Positions 16,780 through 25,134 of a DNA stretch of 45,690 nt are shown here, piece by piece. Source of the DNA: an uncultured Eubacterium sp. (GTDB lineage Bacteria > Bacillota > Clostridia > Lachnospirales > Lachnospiraceae). Location: assembly GCA_910584345.1 (NCBI GenBank), contig CAJTZX010000009.1, positions 38,071 to 83,760 on the forward strand, in the 5' to 3' direction. The notes beneath the pieces were generated by a model. The model made no database searches, had not been told where the DNA came from, and saw only the letters and a list, made by a program, of their open reading frames with translations. Position numbers and translations under genes: made by a program. Position 1 is the stretch's first letter. Each line of letters opens with the position of its first letter.

Positions 16780-19700
16780 CGGGGCTGATGCTGCGTATAG
16801 CAGCTATGAGTATACAGGCCATTTTGGTAATTGGCGTGGTTTTTGTACTTAGAAAGTTGTTTGCTTTGGTGCCCGTTTCCAAAAAGTATGTCATGATACT
16901 TTGGATGATCGTGTATTTCTTTCTTGTTTTTCCATGGAAAGTGTCTGTCCCGGAAGGATTTTGGAATCAGACTGCGATTTCATGGCATCCGGGAGATGGA
17001 AAATCCGGGAATAATGATGAAAAAAAGAATCTGGATGAACCTCATTTAGACATGGCTCCAAAACAGCAGTTTTTGGAAGATTCGGAAACGATACAGAATG
17101 TGCAGAATTTGCGTGAACAGCAGGATCATAAAAAAACGGAACATATATCAGATGTTCAGGATGGCAGAGAGAACGCAACGATACATAGACTGCCGAAATT
17201 GTCAGATTTATGGAAAGCTTTTCATGCACTTGAGATAAAAATGCTGGATGCCGCAAACGGAAACGGGCAGGTGACAGCTCGTGTATTATGTGCAGTTTGG
17301 GTGGCAGGAATCTTGTTTTTTGTTTTACGAGGAGTTCTATCATACGCCCGACTGAAACGGTGCGTACTATGTTCCGTTCGATATGAACAAGAATGGGATC
17401 ATGAAATTTTAGGCGGAAGGAAGAATCTAGCAGTTTATGAGGCGGATGGAATTTTAACGCCGATCGTATTAGGGTATTTCAGGCCATGTATTTATTTTCC
17501 ATCTGATATGGATGCAGCGTATAAAGAGTATGTGGCAGTTCATGAATGGACACATATTCAGCGGAAAGATTATCTGACGAAGACGGCGGCTTATGTTATT
17601 ACTTGTCTGCACTGGTTTAATCCGGTTGTATGGCTTGCGTACTATTTTATGACAAGGGATATGGAAATGGCCTGTGATGAAGAAACCGTGTATAAAATTG
17701 GCACGGATCAGAAAAAAGCGTATGCATCGGCGCTGCTTGCGCTGTCAGTCGCACAGCAGAGTCATTTTGCTGTCCCGCCTGCGTTTGGGGATGGCAGTAT
17801 GAAAGCGCGCATTCAAAATATTATGCGTTATAAAAAAACGGCAAAAATAACTGCAGTTTTCGTAGTGGCAGCGGGAATCTTTTTGACAGGAATTTTTTTG
17901 ACCGCAGACGATAACAGCATACCGAACAGTGCGAAAAAGGAACAAGATTTGCAGAAGGCAGCTATGCTTGCAGAAGATACGGAATTGCAGAATCAGAAGA
18001 TACTTACATTTGAAATGGTGCGGGAGGCGTTTGCTCAAAAAAATGTGAAACAGCTGAATTTTCGGCAGTATCATAATGGTCAGCTGTTTATAAACGACGA
18101 GCTGGACGAAGAGGAACCCTATGATATGTTTGACTATTATTTTAATTTTCAAAATGAAACATATCACATGAGGGCTTCGTTTTTAAAAAGCTCCAATCAG
18201 CTGGAAAACGTCTGTATCAGCAGACAATCGGACGCGCAGATGGCGTACATTTATACGATAGATGAAAAGGGCAGAGAATCCTATCCGTATAATCTGGAAG
18301 TGTTTCTGCGTACAAAAACAAAAGTGGATGAATGGCTGACGATAGAACTTCCGGAAGGATATACCATTGGTTCTTACAATGCTGATCTTGGATTTTCAGG
18401 AGGAATTTTAATACATCCGCAAAGTTATTCGACGCATAAAGAGATGGATTCTGCTCCAAAGCACTGGAAGTATGCAGGATTTATTGGAACAGTAGAAGAG
18501 CCGCAAGATGTGTTTGTGTTTGAAGACGGGAAGCTGGATCAAAGATATTATCCACAGTCAAATCACAGCCATGATGAGCCGATAGGCGTTATAGATACGA
18601 TATCGCCAGGATTTGGGTGGAAGACGCTTCTGGTTCACAGTTTTCATGATTTGTATACAGGCGGCGAGATAGGTGCACTTGAGATGGAAGGTGTGGATAT
18701 CAGCAAATTAGAAACACAAAGTGAATATTGGGACTTTTATTTTGTGAAGGAAGGGGAAAACAGAGCACATTTATTGTCATTATCTGCAAAAGAATTTGAC
18801 AGAACAGAAGCGATGGCGATTGCAAGAACTGTGGTAATGATGGAAGATGAAGCTGCAAAACAGCGACAGCAGGAAGTTTTACGTACGTTGAAGGATTATT
18901 TTCAGGATTTTTTGTGTACGATGCTGGCAGAGGATGACAGAAAATATACAAGGAAAGATTTTGCAGGGATAGATGGCTATATTGCTTGGAAATGGCTGGA
19001 ATGGCGCAGAGAATTTTACAGAGAAACATATGGAGGCATTGTTTCAGTAGATTTGAATGATGTAGAGCTTTTCGATTTAACAGAAAAAGAACATGGTCTG
19101 GAAGCACTTGCAAATATCAGTTATCAGTATGCATGGGGCAAATCTGAAGATAACGCCAGCAATGCCGGTAGTCTGTTTCGCATTATTTTAGAGCCGGATG
19201 GAGATCAGTGGCAGGTTGTCGATTTGGAGTATTGTGACTGCAAAGAGATTATGATTTTAAAAGAGCTGATGGAACGGGAAAAAATTGCTGCGGCAGATGG
19301 TTATGATTTTATAGATAATTATTTTCAGCAGATGATACAAAAAACGGGCATGGAAAGTGCACAAATATTGCAGAATAGGACACCGGAAGCAGAAGTTTAT
19401 GCTCCGCCGCTCATAGACTGTGATGAAAACCGGATGATTTTTGTGAATAGCCGCGGCATGGTAATTTATAACAGAAAGCAGCAGTCGGTTATGGCTGTCA
19501 TAGATCTGCAGAAAATCGGGTGCAATTATTTTACGGTTGATTCTCTTGGTACAAAGATCATTGCCAAAGACAATCAGATACGTATTTTTAATACGAAAGA
19601 TAACCAGGTGACAGGCAACTGCTATGTCTACGAGCTGTCAAAATATACAGAAAAAGCAGAATTGCTGGAGCCTGTAAAAGTGACTAAGGCAGAGGATCGT

Positions 19701-20495
19701 TTACTGGATGAGTGGAAGGAGAAAATGAACGGCAGGTATTATGATTCGTTTGATTATTTGGGAAGCGAAACAGTTAGTGGATGGGAGAACGGAATCACCC
19801 AGTACAGCAAAGATGCGCTTGTCTGGACAAAACAAGGGGAGCGTTGTGTAAGCTGTTTGCTGCTGCGGGACGGAGAATACCAGCTTTATACAAGAAACGA
19901 GAATACAGGCAAAGCTGTAACAGAGCCGCTTATCATTGCCGTTTCCAGGCAGGAAGCGAAACAGGCAGAAGATGCAAATGCTCTGCCCGAATTTGTATAT
20001 ATGGGAGAAGATAAAATTTTAAAGACCATTTGTGACTATATGGCTGGAGAAGAAAAGGCAACTGCGTCCAGAAAGACAGTAAGTTCTGAGATTTTTATAC
20101 CAATACCGGTTATTTATGATATGATAAGAGAAGATGGAGAAATAAAAGTATTTGGCAATTTTTATTCTTTCATGTATTATAAAAATGGTAACACACTGGA
20201 AGAGGATGGCGGTTCAGAGATGCCTGCCTGTTTTCATTTGAAAAAAACAAATGGGAGCTATGATGTAGTGGATGTGGAAAAAACCGGAGACGGCACTTAT
20301 TATCAGAAGGGGATTGAAAAATTCTGCCAGGGGCATCCGCATATTTATGAGAAATTTTTGGATCATGAAAAAACGATGGAACTGTATCACCAGAGAAAAC
20401 GAATGTTCATCGGGCAATATGTAAAAGATCATCAGTTGGATATTCTATATTATCATGAGTTTGGATGGGATCCCGTGGAACTTTTTACGGAATGA
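16776..20495 (+). CDS. Giant BlaR1-like M56 membrane metallopeptidase with long sensor region
   Basis: This is the signal-transducing partner of BlaI. About four membrane helices occur in the first 375 residues, near 5-25, 38-53, 170-190 and 275-290, plus a fifth near 355-375. The cytosolic zinc protease motif HEWTH is at 256-260, with a likely third ligand Glu297 in DMEMACDEE. After the last membrane segment comes an external region of about 860 residues, giving 1239 aa in all, roughly twice a staphylococcal BlaR1. I cannot find the penicillin-binding SxxK/SxN/KTG set, so beta-lactam sensing is not supported. The external part looks beta-rich, with NTF2-like or propeller-like stretches, but its ligand is unknown. 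A sugar-binding lipoprotein gene follows. Confidence 0.85.
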   Translation: MTGLMLRIAAMSIQAILVIGVVFVLRKLFALVPVSKKYVMILWMIVYFFLVFPWKVSVPEGFWNQTAISWHPGDGKSGNNDEKKNLDEPHLDMAPKQQFLEDSETIQNVQNLREQQDHKKTEHISDVQDGRENATIHRLPKLSDLWKAFHALEIKMLDAANGNGQVTARVLCAVWVAGILFFVLRGVLSYARLKRCVLCSVRYEQEWDHEILGGRKNLAVYEADGILTPIVLGYFRPCIYFPSDMDAAYKEYVAVHEWTHIQRKDYLTKTAAYVITCLHWFNPVVWLAYYFMTRDMEMACDEETVYKIGTDQKKAYASALLALSVAQQSHFAVPPAFGDGSMKARIQNIMRYKKTAKITAVFVVAAGIFLTGIFLTADDNSIPNSAKKEQDLQKAAMLAEDTELQNQKILTFEMVREAFAQKNVKQLNFRQYHNGQLFINDELDEEEPYDMFDYYFNFQNETYHMRASFLKSSNQLENVCISRQSDAQMAYIYTIDEKGRESYPYNLEVFLRTKTKVDEWLTIELPEGYTIGSYNADLGFSGGILIHPQSYSTHKEMDSAPKHWKYAGFIGTVEEPQDVFVFEDGKLDQRYYPQSNHSHDEPIGVIDTISPGFGWKTLLVHSFHDLYTGGEIGALEMEGVDISKLETQSEYWDFYFVKEGENRAHLLSLSAKEFDRTEAMAIARTVVMMEDEAAKQRQQEVLRTLKDYFQDFLCTMLAEDDRKYTRKDFAGIDGYIAWKWLEWRREFYRETYGGIVSVDLNDVELFDLTEKEHGLEALANISYQYAWGKSEDNASNAGSLFRIILEPDGDQWQVVDLEYCDCKEIMILKELMEREKIAAADGYDFIDNYFQQMIQKTGMESAQILQNRTPEAEVYAPPLIDCDENRMIFVNSRGMVIYNRKQQSVMAVIDLQKIGCNYFTVDSLGTKIIAKDNQIRIFNTKDNQVTGNCYVYELSKYTEKAELLEPVKVTKAEDRLLDEWKEKMNGRYYDSFDYLGSETVSGWENGITQYSKDALVWTKQGERCVSCLLLRDGEYQLYTRNENTGKAVTEPLIIAVSRQEAKQAEDANALPEFVYMGEDKILKTICDYMAGEEKATASRKTVSSEIFIPIPVIYDMIREDGEIKVFGNFYSFMYYKNGNTLEEDGGSEMPACFHLKKTNGSYDVVDVEKTGDGTYYQKGIEKFCQGHPHIYEKFLDHEKTMELYHQRKRMFIGQYVKDHQLDILYYHEFGWDPVELFTE

Positions 20496-20563
20496 GTTTG
20501 AGTTTTATGATGACGAGTAATCTTTAAAATGCTATGAAACGTATGGATGGAGGCTGGATATGT

Positions 20564-21694
20564 ATGAAAGTGTTACGGAAACGATATGTGAGAGTAGTGA
20601 TGATACTTTTGTCCGTATGTTTTTTAGTATTTTCTGCATGTGCGACAAAAACGGTGCTGGATGATATTGACAGATACGGAGTCGGCGGCAAAAAATTTTC
20701 TGACAATGTAACTGCGGCGGAGCAGGCGCTTGCGCTGCTGCCGCAGCAATTACTCAAAGTCGGTTTTGTTCAGGTGGGGCATGAATCAGACTGGAGAATT
20801 GCCGCTACAAAATCTTGTAAAGAAGTATTTTCAGAAGAAAATGGATACGAATTGTATTTTGTGGATGCAGACAACAATCCGAAAGTGCAGGTTGAGGCGG
20901 TACGCAATTTTATCAGGGAAGAGGTGGATTATATTGTAATTGATCCGATCCTGACAACAGGATGGACTGCAGTATTAAAAGAAGCGTATCATGCACATAT
21001 TCCAGTCATTATTTTAGACCGCACGATTGACTGTAAGGAGCGGTATTACACAGCCTGGTTTGGTTCCGATTTTGTAAGAGAAGGAGAACTGGCAGGACAA
21101 TGGCTGCAAAATTATCTGAATAAGAGTGAACGGGGGACAGAAACGATCCATATTGTAACGATAAACGGAACGCAGGGAGCATCCGCTCAGCTGGGCCGCA
21201 CAGAAGGATTTGCACGTTATCTGGAACGCAACAGCAATTGGAAGCTGTTGGCGCAAGAATGCGGAGATTTTACTGAAAGCGGCGGCAGAATGGTAATGGA
21301 AAAGTATCTCAGCATGTATCCGCAGATCGATGTTGTTATCTGCCAAAATGATAATGAGGCGCTCGGTGCATGTGCAGCAATGGACGAAGCAGGAATCTCC
21401 TATGGAACGGACGGAGGCATAATCGTAATATCTTTTGACGCGACAAGAGCTGGACTAAAAGCCGTACTGGAAGGAAAAATTCACGCAGATTTTGAATGTA
21501 ATCCACTGTCACCGCCTTATGCAGCCGAAGCAATCCGAAGACTGGAAGCAGGCGAAGAACTGGCGAAGAAACACTATTATCTGCCGGAAGACTGTTTCAC
21601 CGTAGATGAAGCTCCGATGGTTCTTATGGTTGATTTTGAATCTAAAAAAATGGTAACGGTGACGGAAACGCTTTTAGAAGAAAGGGAATATTAA
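20564..21694 (+). CDS. YtfQ-like sugar-binding lipoprotein (orphan ABC-type binding protein)
   Basis: The product (376 aa) is a periplasmic-binding-protein-like lipoprotein. A lipobox (FSAC, Cys26) follows a hydrophobic signal segment. After it, VGFVQVGHESDWRIAATKS and IPVIILDRTID strongly recall YtfQ, the E. coli galactofuranose-binding protein; IGSDFV-like WFGSDFVREGELAGQWL and VVICQNDNEALGA are family blocks too. I prefer ATG 20564, 10 bases after GGAGG, over ATG 20534. No permease or ATPase gene is adjacent, so it either serves a transporter elsewhere or acts as an extracellular sensor. It lies 68 bp after the BlaR1-like gene and may share its transcript. Confidence 0.88.
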   Translation: MKVLRKRYVRVVMILLSVCFLVFSACATKTVLDDIDRYGVGGKKFSDNVTAAEQALALLPQQLLKVGFVQVGHESDWRIAATKSCKEVFSEENGYELYFVDADNNPKVQVEAVRNFIREEVDYIVIDPILTTGWTAVLKEAYHAHIPVIILDRTIDCKERYYTAWFGSDFVREGELAGQWLQNYLNKSERGTETIHIVTINGTQGASAQLGRTEGFARYLERNSNWKLLAQECGDFTESGGRMVMEKYLSMYPQIDVVICQNDNEALGACAAMDEAGISYGTDGGIIVISFDATRAGLKAVLEGKIHADFECNPLSPPYAAEAIRRLEAGEELAKKHYYLPEDCFTVDEAPMVLMVDFESKKMVTVTETLLEEREY

Positions 21695-21746
21695 AGAAAT
21701 TTTGTGACATTTTGGATTAAAATGTTGCGTTTTTGAATACCCGGAC

Positions 21747-21981
21747 GCTGGGCAAGGGGATTGGGCCGGTCTGCCTGTGACCGTTCCAGAATGTAAGAAG
21801 CCCTAAACATTCTGCATTTACACTTTGTTAACCGGACGGTCGCGCCACCTAATTCGCCCTGGCTAAACGCCAGCAGCTAAAGGTACCGCTTGGCTTCGCC
21901 CCTGGTTTTCATGCAGAATATTAAGGGCTTCTAACATTCTTCCAAAGCCACAGGCAGACCGGCCCAATCCCCTCGCCCAGC
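21747..21981 (-). ncRNA. 235-nt structured hairpin element, copy 1
   Basis: Outer arms 21747-21779 and 21949-21981 pair over 33 bp with one mispair. An inner imperfect stem of about 30 bp (near 21787-21818 and 21910-21940) leads to a complex apical region containing CTGGC-loop-GCCAG. The mispairs A-C and C-A on the plus strand become G-U wobbles on the minus strand, so I assign the minus strand as the structured one. The apical ~100 nt are nearly identical to copy 2. I do not recognise the family. It may be an RNA, or a DNA hairpin recognised by a transposase. Confidence 0.7.
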
Positions 21982-22144
21982 TGGTTTTTGAATGCATTAC
22001 ATGTCCTTATGTAAGATGATATCAACTCAGTTACAATTTTGGCTTGTTTTCGATTAGAAACAGCTATGAAATAAATAATAAATAACTTATCATAACTTGT
22101 GTCTATTAGATATTTGATTGTATATGATTAGCTTAAGAAAATCA

Positions 22145-22379
22145 GCCGGGAGAGGGGATCTGTCCGGTCTGGTTGTGACGTTGGAGGAATGTTAGAATCT
22201 CTTAGTATTCTGCATGAAAACCAGGGGCGAAGCCAAGCGGCGCCTTTAGCTGCTGGCGTTTAGCCAGGGCGAATTAGGTGGCGCGACCGTCCGGTTGTCA
22301 TAGTGTAAATGCAGAATGCTTAGAGATTCTTACATTTCGGAACAGGAACAACCAGACCGGACAGATCCCCTCTCCCGGC
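22145..22379 (+). ncRNA. 235-nt structured hairpin element, copy 2 (inverted relative to copy 1)
   Basis: Outer arms 22145-22176 and 22348-22379 pair perfectly over 32 bp. The inner stem (near 22188-22215 and 22310-22340) has only U-U and G-U irregularities on the plus strand. The apical part shows AACC/GGTT (22219-22222 with 22293-22296) closing a loop that contains CTGGC-gttta-GCCAG (22253-22267). Compared with copy 1, stem bases differ at about ten positions, each compensated in the other arm, while the apical core differs at only a few bases. Confidence 0.7.
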
Positions 22380-22569
22380 GTCCGAGGAGCCCAAACGCAA
22401 CATTTTAATCCAATCTGTTGCAAATTCATTTTCTTGAAATTTGGTGATAATATAAGTAATGCACATGATACCGTTGACAGTAAGCAATCATGGCTTTTTA
22501 AAATTATTAAGAATAAGTTTATGATTCTTTTAGGCTTTTGACACATTTCAGACACATTTTGTGAGTATA

Positions 22570-22713
22570 CTAAATAACATCAAATGAAGTTGGCGGCAAT
22601 GAAAGCGCGCGCTAGTCGCTGGCTTCGACTAAAAATTATTCCATTTATATAGATTAAACATTTTCATAACTAAACTCCTCGAAAAAGCGATCTGCGAAGG
22701 CAGGTCGTTTTTT
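22570..22713 (+). ncRNA. Possible small RNA ending in a strong terminator
   Basis: The terminator CGATCTGC-gaag-GCAGGTCG (22688-22707) plus six T residues has no upstream gene in this orientation. A second hairpin, TAGTCG-ctggctt-CGACTA (22613-22631), lies before it. The sequence ACTCCTC just ahead of the terminator could pair with ribosome binding sites. A TATACT at 22565-22570 with TGTG upstream may be an extended -10. The transcript is inferred, not shown. The hairpin is also usable as a terminator on the minus strand (TTTTT). Confidence 0.4.
22688..22713 (+). terminator. Rho-independent terminator, possibly bidirectional
   Basis: An eight-base-pair stem with one T-G pair and a GAAG loop is followed by TTTTTT. 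On the opposite strand the stem is followed by TTTTT. Confidence 0.85.
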
Positions 22714-22734
22714 CTGCCGGATTGCGGATAAGTC

Positions 22735-22763
22735 TTTACACAGCTTGTACCTTTTGTTATAAT
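22735..22763 (+). promoter_or_regulatory. Strong sigma-A promoter upstream of a short terminated leader
   Basis: TTTACA (22735-22740), a 17-bp spacer and a perfect TATAAT (22758-22763). The transcript would begin near 22770 and meet the terminator at 22826-22858 after about 85 nt. Confidence 0.8.
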
Positions 22764-22825
22764 TTACCTAAAAGCAGATCAAAGTGGATAATTATCAAGC
22801 AAAAATAACCGATGAGGCAAAACGG

Positions 22826-22858
22826 AGAGTGTAAGTCTACGGAACATTACACTCTTTT
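22826..22858 (+). terminator. Terminator or attenuator in the zinc-ribbon/pyrG leader
   Basis: AGAGTGTAA (22826-22834) pairs with TTACACTCT (22847-22855) and is followed by TTT. It lies between two promoters, so it either ends a small RNA of about 85-90 nt or attenuates read-through into the pyrG group. I find no recognised riboswitch consensus before it. Confidence 0.75.
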
Positions 22859-22876
22859 ATGATTTGAAAAAAATAG

Positions 22877-22905
22877 TATACACTGTTGTGTCTTTGCGGT
22901 ATAAT
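22877..22905 (+). promoter_or_regulatory. Second promoter of the zinc-ribbon/pyrG group
   Basis: TATACA (22877-22882), a 17-bp spacer and TATAAT (22900-22905), about 55 bp before the ATG at 22960. Confidence 0.65.
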
Positions 22906-22959
22906 AATAGTTAAATGTGGTCAAGATTTGGAAGCAACATTGGATAGGGGGAAAGTCAG

Positions 22960-23373
22960 ATGGAGGTAAGTGGAAAGTTATTTCAGGAAAATAGATTTTG
23001 TGCCTGGTGCCACTGTCCGATTCCGGCTGATTCTGAGACAGATTTTTGTAAAAGTTGTCAGGCCAGTATGGAATTTCGGGAAGTACGGGAATATGTAAGA
23101 GAGCATGATGTGAATGAGTTTCAGCTGGCGGAGGTTTTTGGAATTCCGCTTAGGCAGGTGAAACATTGGATTCGTGAGGGCAGACTGGAATACAGAGAAT
23201 TAACAAATACAGTGGTGGGCCTCCATTGCCAGCGCTGTGGGAAAGCCATCCAGTTTGGAAATTTTTGTCCGGAGTGTAACCGTGCAGAATACGGTGTTAA
23301 AGGAGGTTTTGATACCTTTAAGCAAAAAGATGCGGATGAGCAGATCCGGTTTTATAATAAAGACAGAAGGTAA
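22960..23373 (+). CDS. Zinc-ribbon protein with central helix-turn-helix-like segment
   Basis: The 137-aa protein has two CxxC pairs at the N-terminus (Cys14/17 and Cys30/33) and two more near the C-terminus (Cys90/93 and Cys103/106), consistent with two zinc ribbons. Between them, NEFQLAEVFGIPLRQVKHWIREGRLEYREL (written here as separate helices NEFQLAEVFG and LRQVKHWIREGRLEY) resembles the MerR/YvyF-like helix-turn-helix found in flagellar-operon YvyF proteins. A regulatory role is plausible but unproven. It is 16 bp before pyrG and probably co-transcribed. GGGGGAAAG precedes the ATG. I do not assign a gene name. Confidence 0.8.
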   Translation: MEVSGKLFQENRFCAWCHCPIPADSETDFCKSCQASMEFREVREYVREHDVNEFQLAEVFGIPLRQVKHWIREGRLEYRELTNTVVGLHCQRCGKAIQFGNFCPECNRAEYGVKGGFDTFKQKDADEQIRFYNKDRR

Positions 23374-23389
23374 ATGGAGGAGGAAGATT

Positions 23390-25006
23390 ATGCCTGTAAA
23401 ATATGTGTTCGTAACCGGCGGAGTTGTATCAGGACTTGGAAAGGGGATTACGGCAGCATCACTTGGGCGTCTTTTGAAAGCACGCGGATATAAAGTAACC
23501 ATGCAAAAATTTGACCCATATATTAATATCGATCCTGGAACGATGAATCCGATACAACATGGAGAAGTATTTGTGACAGATGACGGAGCAGAGACAGATT
23601 TAGATTTGGGGCATTATGAACGATTTATTGATGAAAGCCTGACGAAAAACTCGAACGTAACGACTGGAAAAATCTATTGGTCGGTATTGCAAAAAGAACG
23701 GCGCGGAGACTATGGGGGAGGTACCGTACAGGTGATTCCTCATATTACGAATGAAATTAAGAGCAGGTTTTATCGGAATTTTTCATCGCCAGATATGCAT
23801 ATTGCGATTATTGAGGTCGGTGGAACAGTTGGAGATATTGAGAGCCAGCCTTTTTTGGAATCGATCCGCCAGTTTCAGCATGAGGTTGGACATGAAAATG
23901 CCATGCTTATTCATGTGACGTTGATTCCATATTTAAAAGCGTCCGGCGAATTAAAGACAAAACCTACGCAGGCGAGTGTGAAGGAACTGCAGGGAATGGG
24001 AATTCAGCCGGATGTGATCGTATGTCGGTCAGAACATGAATTAGATCAGAGTATTAAAGATAAAATTGCATTGTTTTGTAATGTTCCAAATGGACATGTT
24101 CTGCAGAATTTGGATGTGGAATATTTATATGAAGCGCCGCTTGCGATGGAGAAAGAAAATTTGGCGAGAGTCGCTTGCGAGTGTCTGCATTTGCCTTGTC
24201 CGGAACCGGACTTGGAAGAGTGGAATGAGATGATTGAAAATCTCAAACATCCTGAGAAGGAAGTTCGGATAGCGCTGGTTGGAAAGTATACGCAACTGCA
24301 TGATGCTTATATATCAGTTGTTGAAGCGCTTAAGCATGGAGGCATTCCAAGCCGTGCAACGGTTACGATTCAATGGGTAGATTCTGAGCGGTTAACGCCG
24401 GATACGGTGGAACAGCTGTTAGGAGATGTCAGTGGTATTCTTGTACCGGGAGGTTTTGGAAATCGTGGCGTGGATGGAAAAATTCTGGCGGCACAGTATG
24501 CTCGTGAAAATGGAATTCCATATTTGGGACTTTGCCTGGGAATGCAGGTAGCAATCATTGAATTTGCAAGAAATGTATGTGGACTGCACGATGCACATAG
24601 TATAGAGCTGGATCCAAAGACGACGCATCCGGTCATTGCGCTGATGCCGGATCAGGATGAGGATGGTGATATCGGAGGTACGTTAAGGCTGGGTTCTTAT
24701 CCGTGTGTATTGGATCAGCAATCAAAAGCATATGATTTATATAGAGAAGAGACGATACATGAGCGGCATCGTCATCGTTATGAAGTGAATAATGATTACC
24801 GAACTACTTTTACAGAGTATGGAATGCGGTTGTCAGGCATGTCGCCAGACAGACGTATCGTAGAGATGATTGAGCTGCCCGATCATCCGTGGTATATTGC
24901 GACGCAGGCACATCCGGAACTGAAATCACGTCCGAACCGCCCGCATCCGCTATTTCGCGGATTTGTGGAAGCTGCCTTGGAGTATGGGTATCAGGCTGAA
25001 AATTGA
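23390..25006 (+). CDS. pyrG: CTP synthase
   Basis: PyrG makes CTP from UTP, ATP and glutamine. The 538-aa protein begins MPVKYVFVTGGVVSGLGKG, the family's amidoligase P-loop. The glutaminase domain has the nucleophile Cys382 in GLCLGMQ and an oxyanion region PGGFGNRG. I use ATG 23390 because GGAGGAGG precedes it by 6-7 bases; an upstream in-frame ATG at 23237 lies within the zinc-ribbon gene. Many Firmicutes pyrG genes are controlled by CTP-sensitive attenuation, and here a terminator lies in the leader before the preceding gene, so a link is possible but not shown. Confidence 0.98.
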   Translation: MPVKYVFVTGGVVSGLGKGITAASLGRLLKARGYKVTMQKFDPYINIDPGTMNPIQHGEVFVTDDGAETDLDLGHYERFIDESLTKNSNVTTGKIYWSVLQKERRGDYGGGTVQVIPHITNEIKSRFYRNFSSPDMHIAIIEVGGTVGDIESQPFLESIRQFQHEVGHENAMLIHVTLIPYLKASGELKTKPTQASVKELQGMGIQPDVIVCRSEHELDQSIKDKIALFCNVPNGHVLQNLDVEYLYEAPLAMEKENLARVACECLHLPCPEPDLEEWNEMIENLKHPEKEVRIALVGKYTQLHDAYISVVEALKHGGIPSRATVTIQWVDSERLTPDTVEQLLGDVSGILVPGGFGNRGVDGKILAAQYARENGIPYLGLCLGMQVAIIEFARNVCGLHDAHSIELDPKTTHPVIALMPDQDEDGDIGGTLRLGSYPCVLDQQSKAYDLYREETIHERHRHRYEVNNDYRTTFTEYGMRLSGMSPDRRIVEMIELPDHPWYIATQAHPELKSRPNRPHPLFRGFVEAALEYGYQAEN

Positions 25007-25022
25007 TTTGGATCATATTTAA

Positions 25023-25134
25023 TAAGAGCGTGTTTGAAAAATGATTTTCGTAAGGAACTTTATTTACAGTTCCTAAGTGTGTTTTACAGCTTGTGAAGTA
25101 TACAATTACGGAAATAGTTGTTCAGACACGCTTA
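25023..25134. repeat. 112-bp imperfect palindromic element upstream of ftsH
   Basis: Left arm 25023-25053 (TAAGAGCGTGTTTGAAAAA...) pairs with right arm 25106-25134 (TTACGGAAATAG...GCTTA) over about 30 bp with few mispairs and a U-G wobble on the plus strand. An inner hairpin AGGAACT/AGTTCCT lies at about 25053-25075. It could be a MITE-like element or a structured leader of the ftsH transcript, or the 3' end of pyrG mRNA. Confidence 0.7.

Larger units (their letters stand above)
21712..22413. repeat. 702-bp palindromic locus bounded by a perfect 21-bp inverted repeat
   Basis: The bases at 21712-21732 (beginning TTGGATTAAAATG) are exactly the reverse complement of 22393-22413. Between them lie two 235-bp hairpin elements in opposite orientation, separated by 163 bp of AT-rich sequence. 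A 10-bp direct repeat GTTTTTGAAT flanks element 1 (21729-21738 and 21984-21993) and could be a target-site duplication. The locus contains no convincing gene. It looks like an inverted duplication of one unit or a non-autonomous mobile element. Confidence 0.85.

Noticed and set aside
22278..22541. 87-codon open frame over copy 2 of the hairpin element
   Set aside because: It lies inside the covarying structure, lacks a ribosome binding site, and base changes between copies follow pairing rather than codons.
22770..22858. A known riboswitch in the pyrG leader
   Set aside because: I compared it by eye with fluoride, guanidine, c-di-GMP and yybP-type consensus features and found none.
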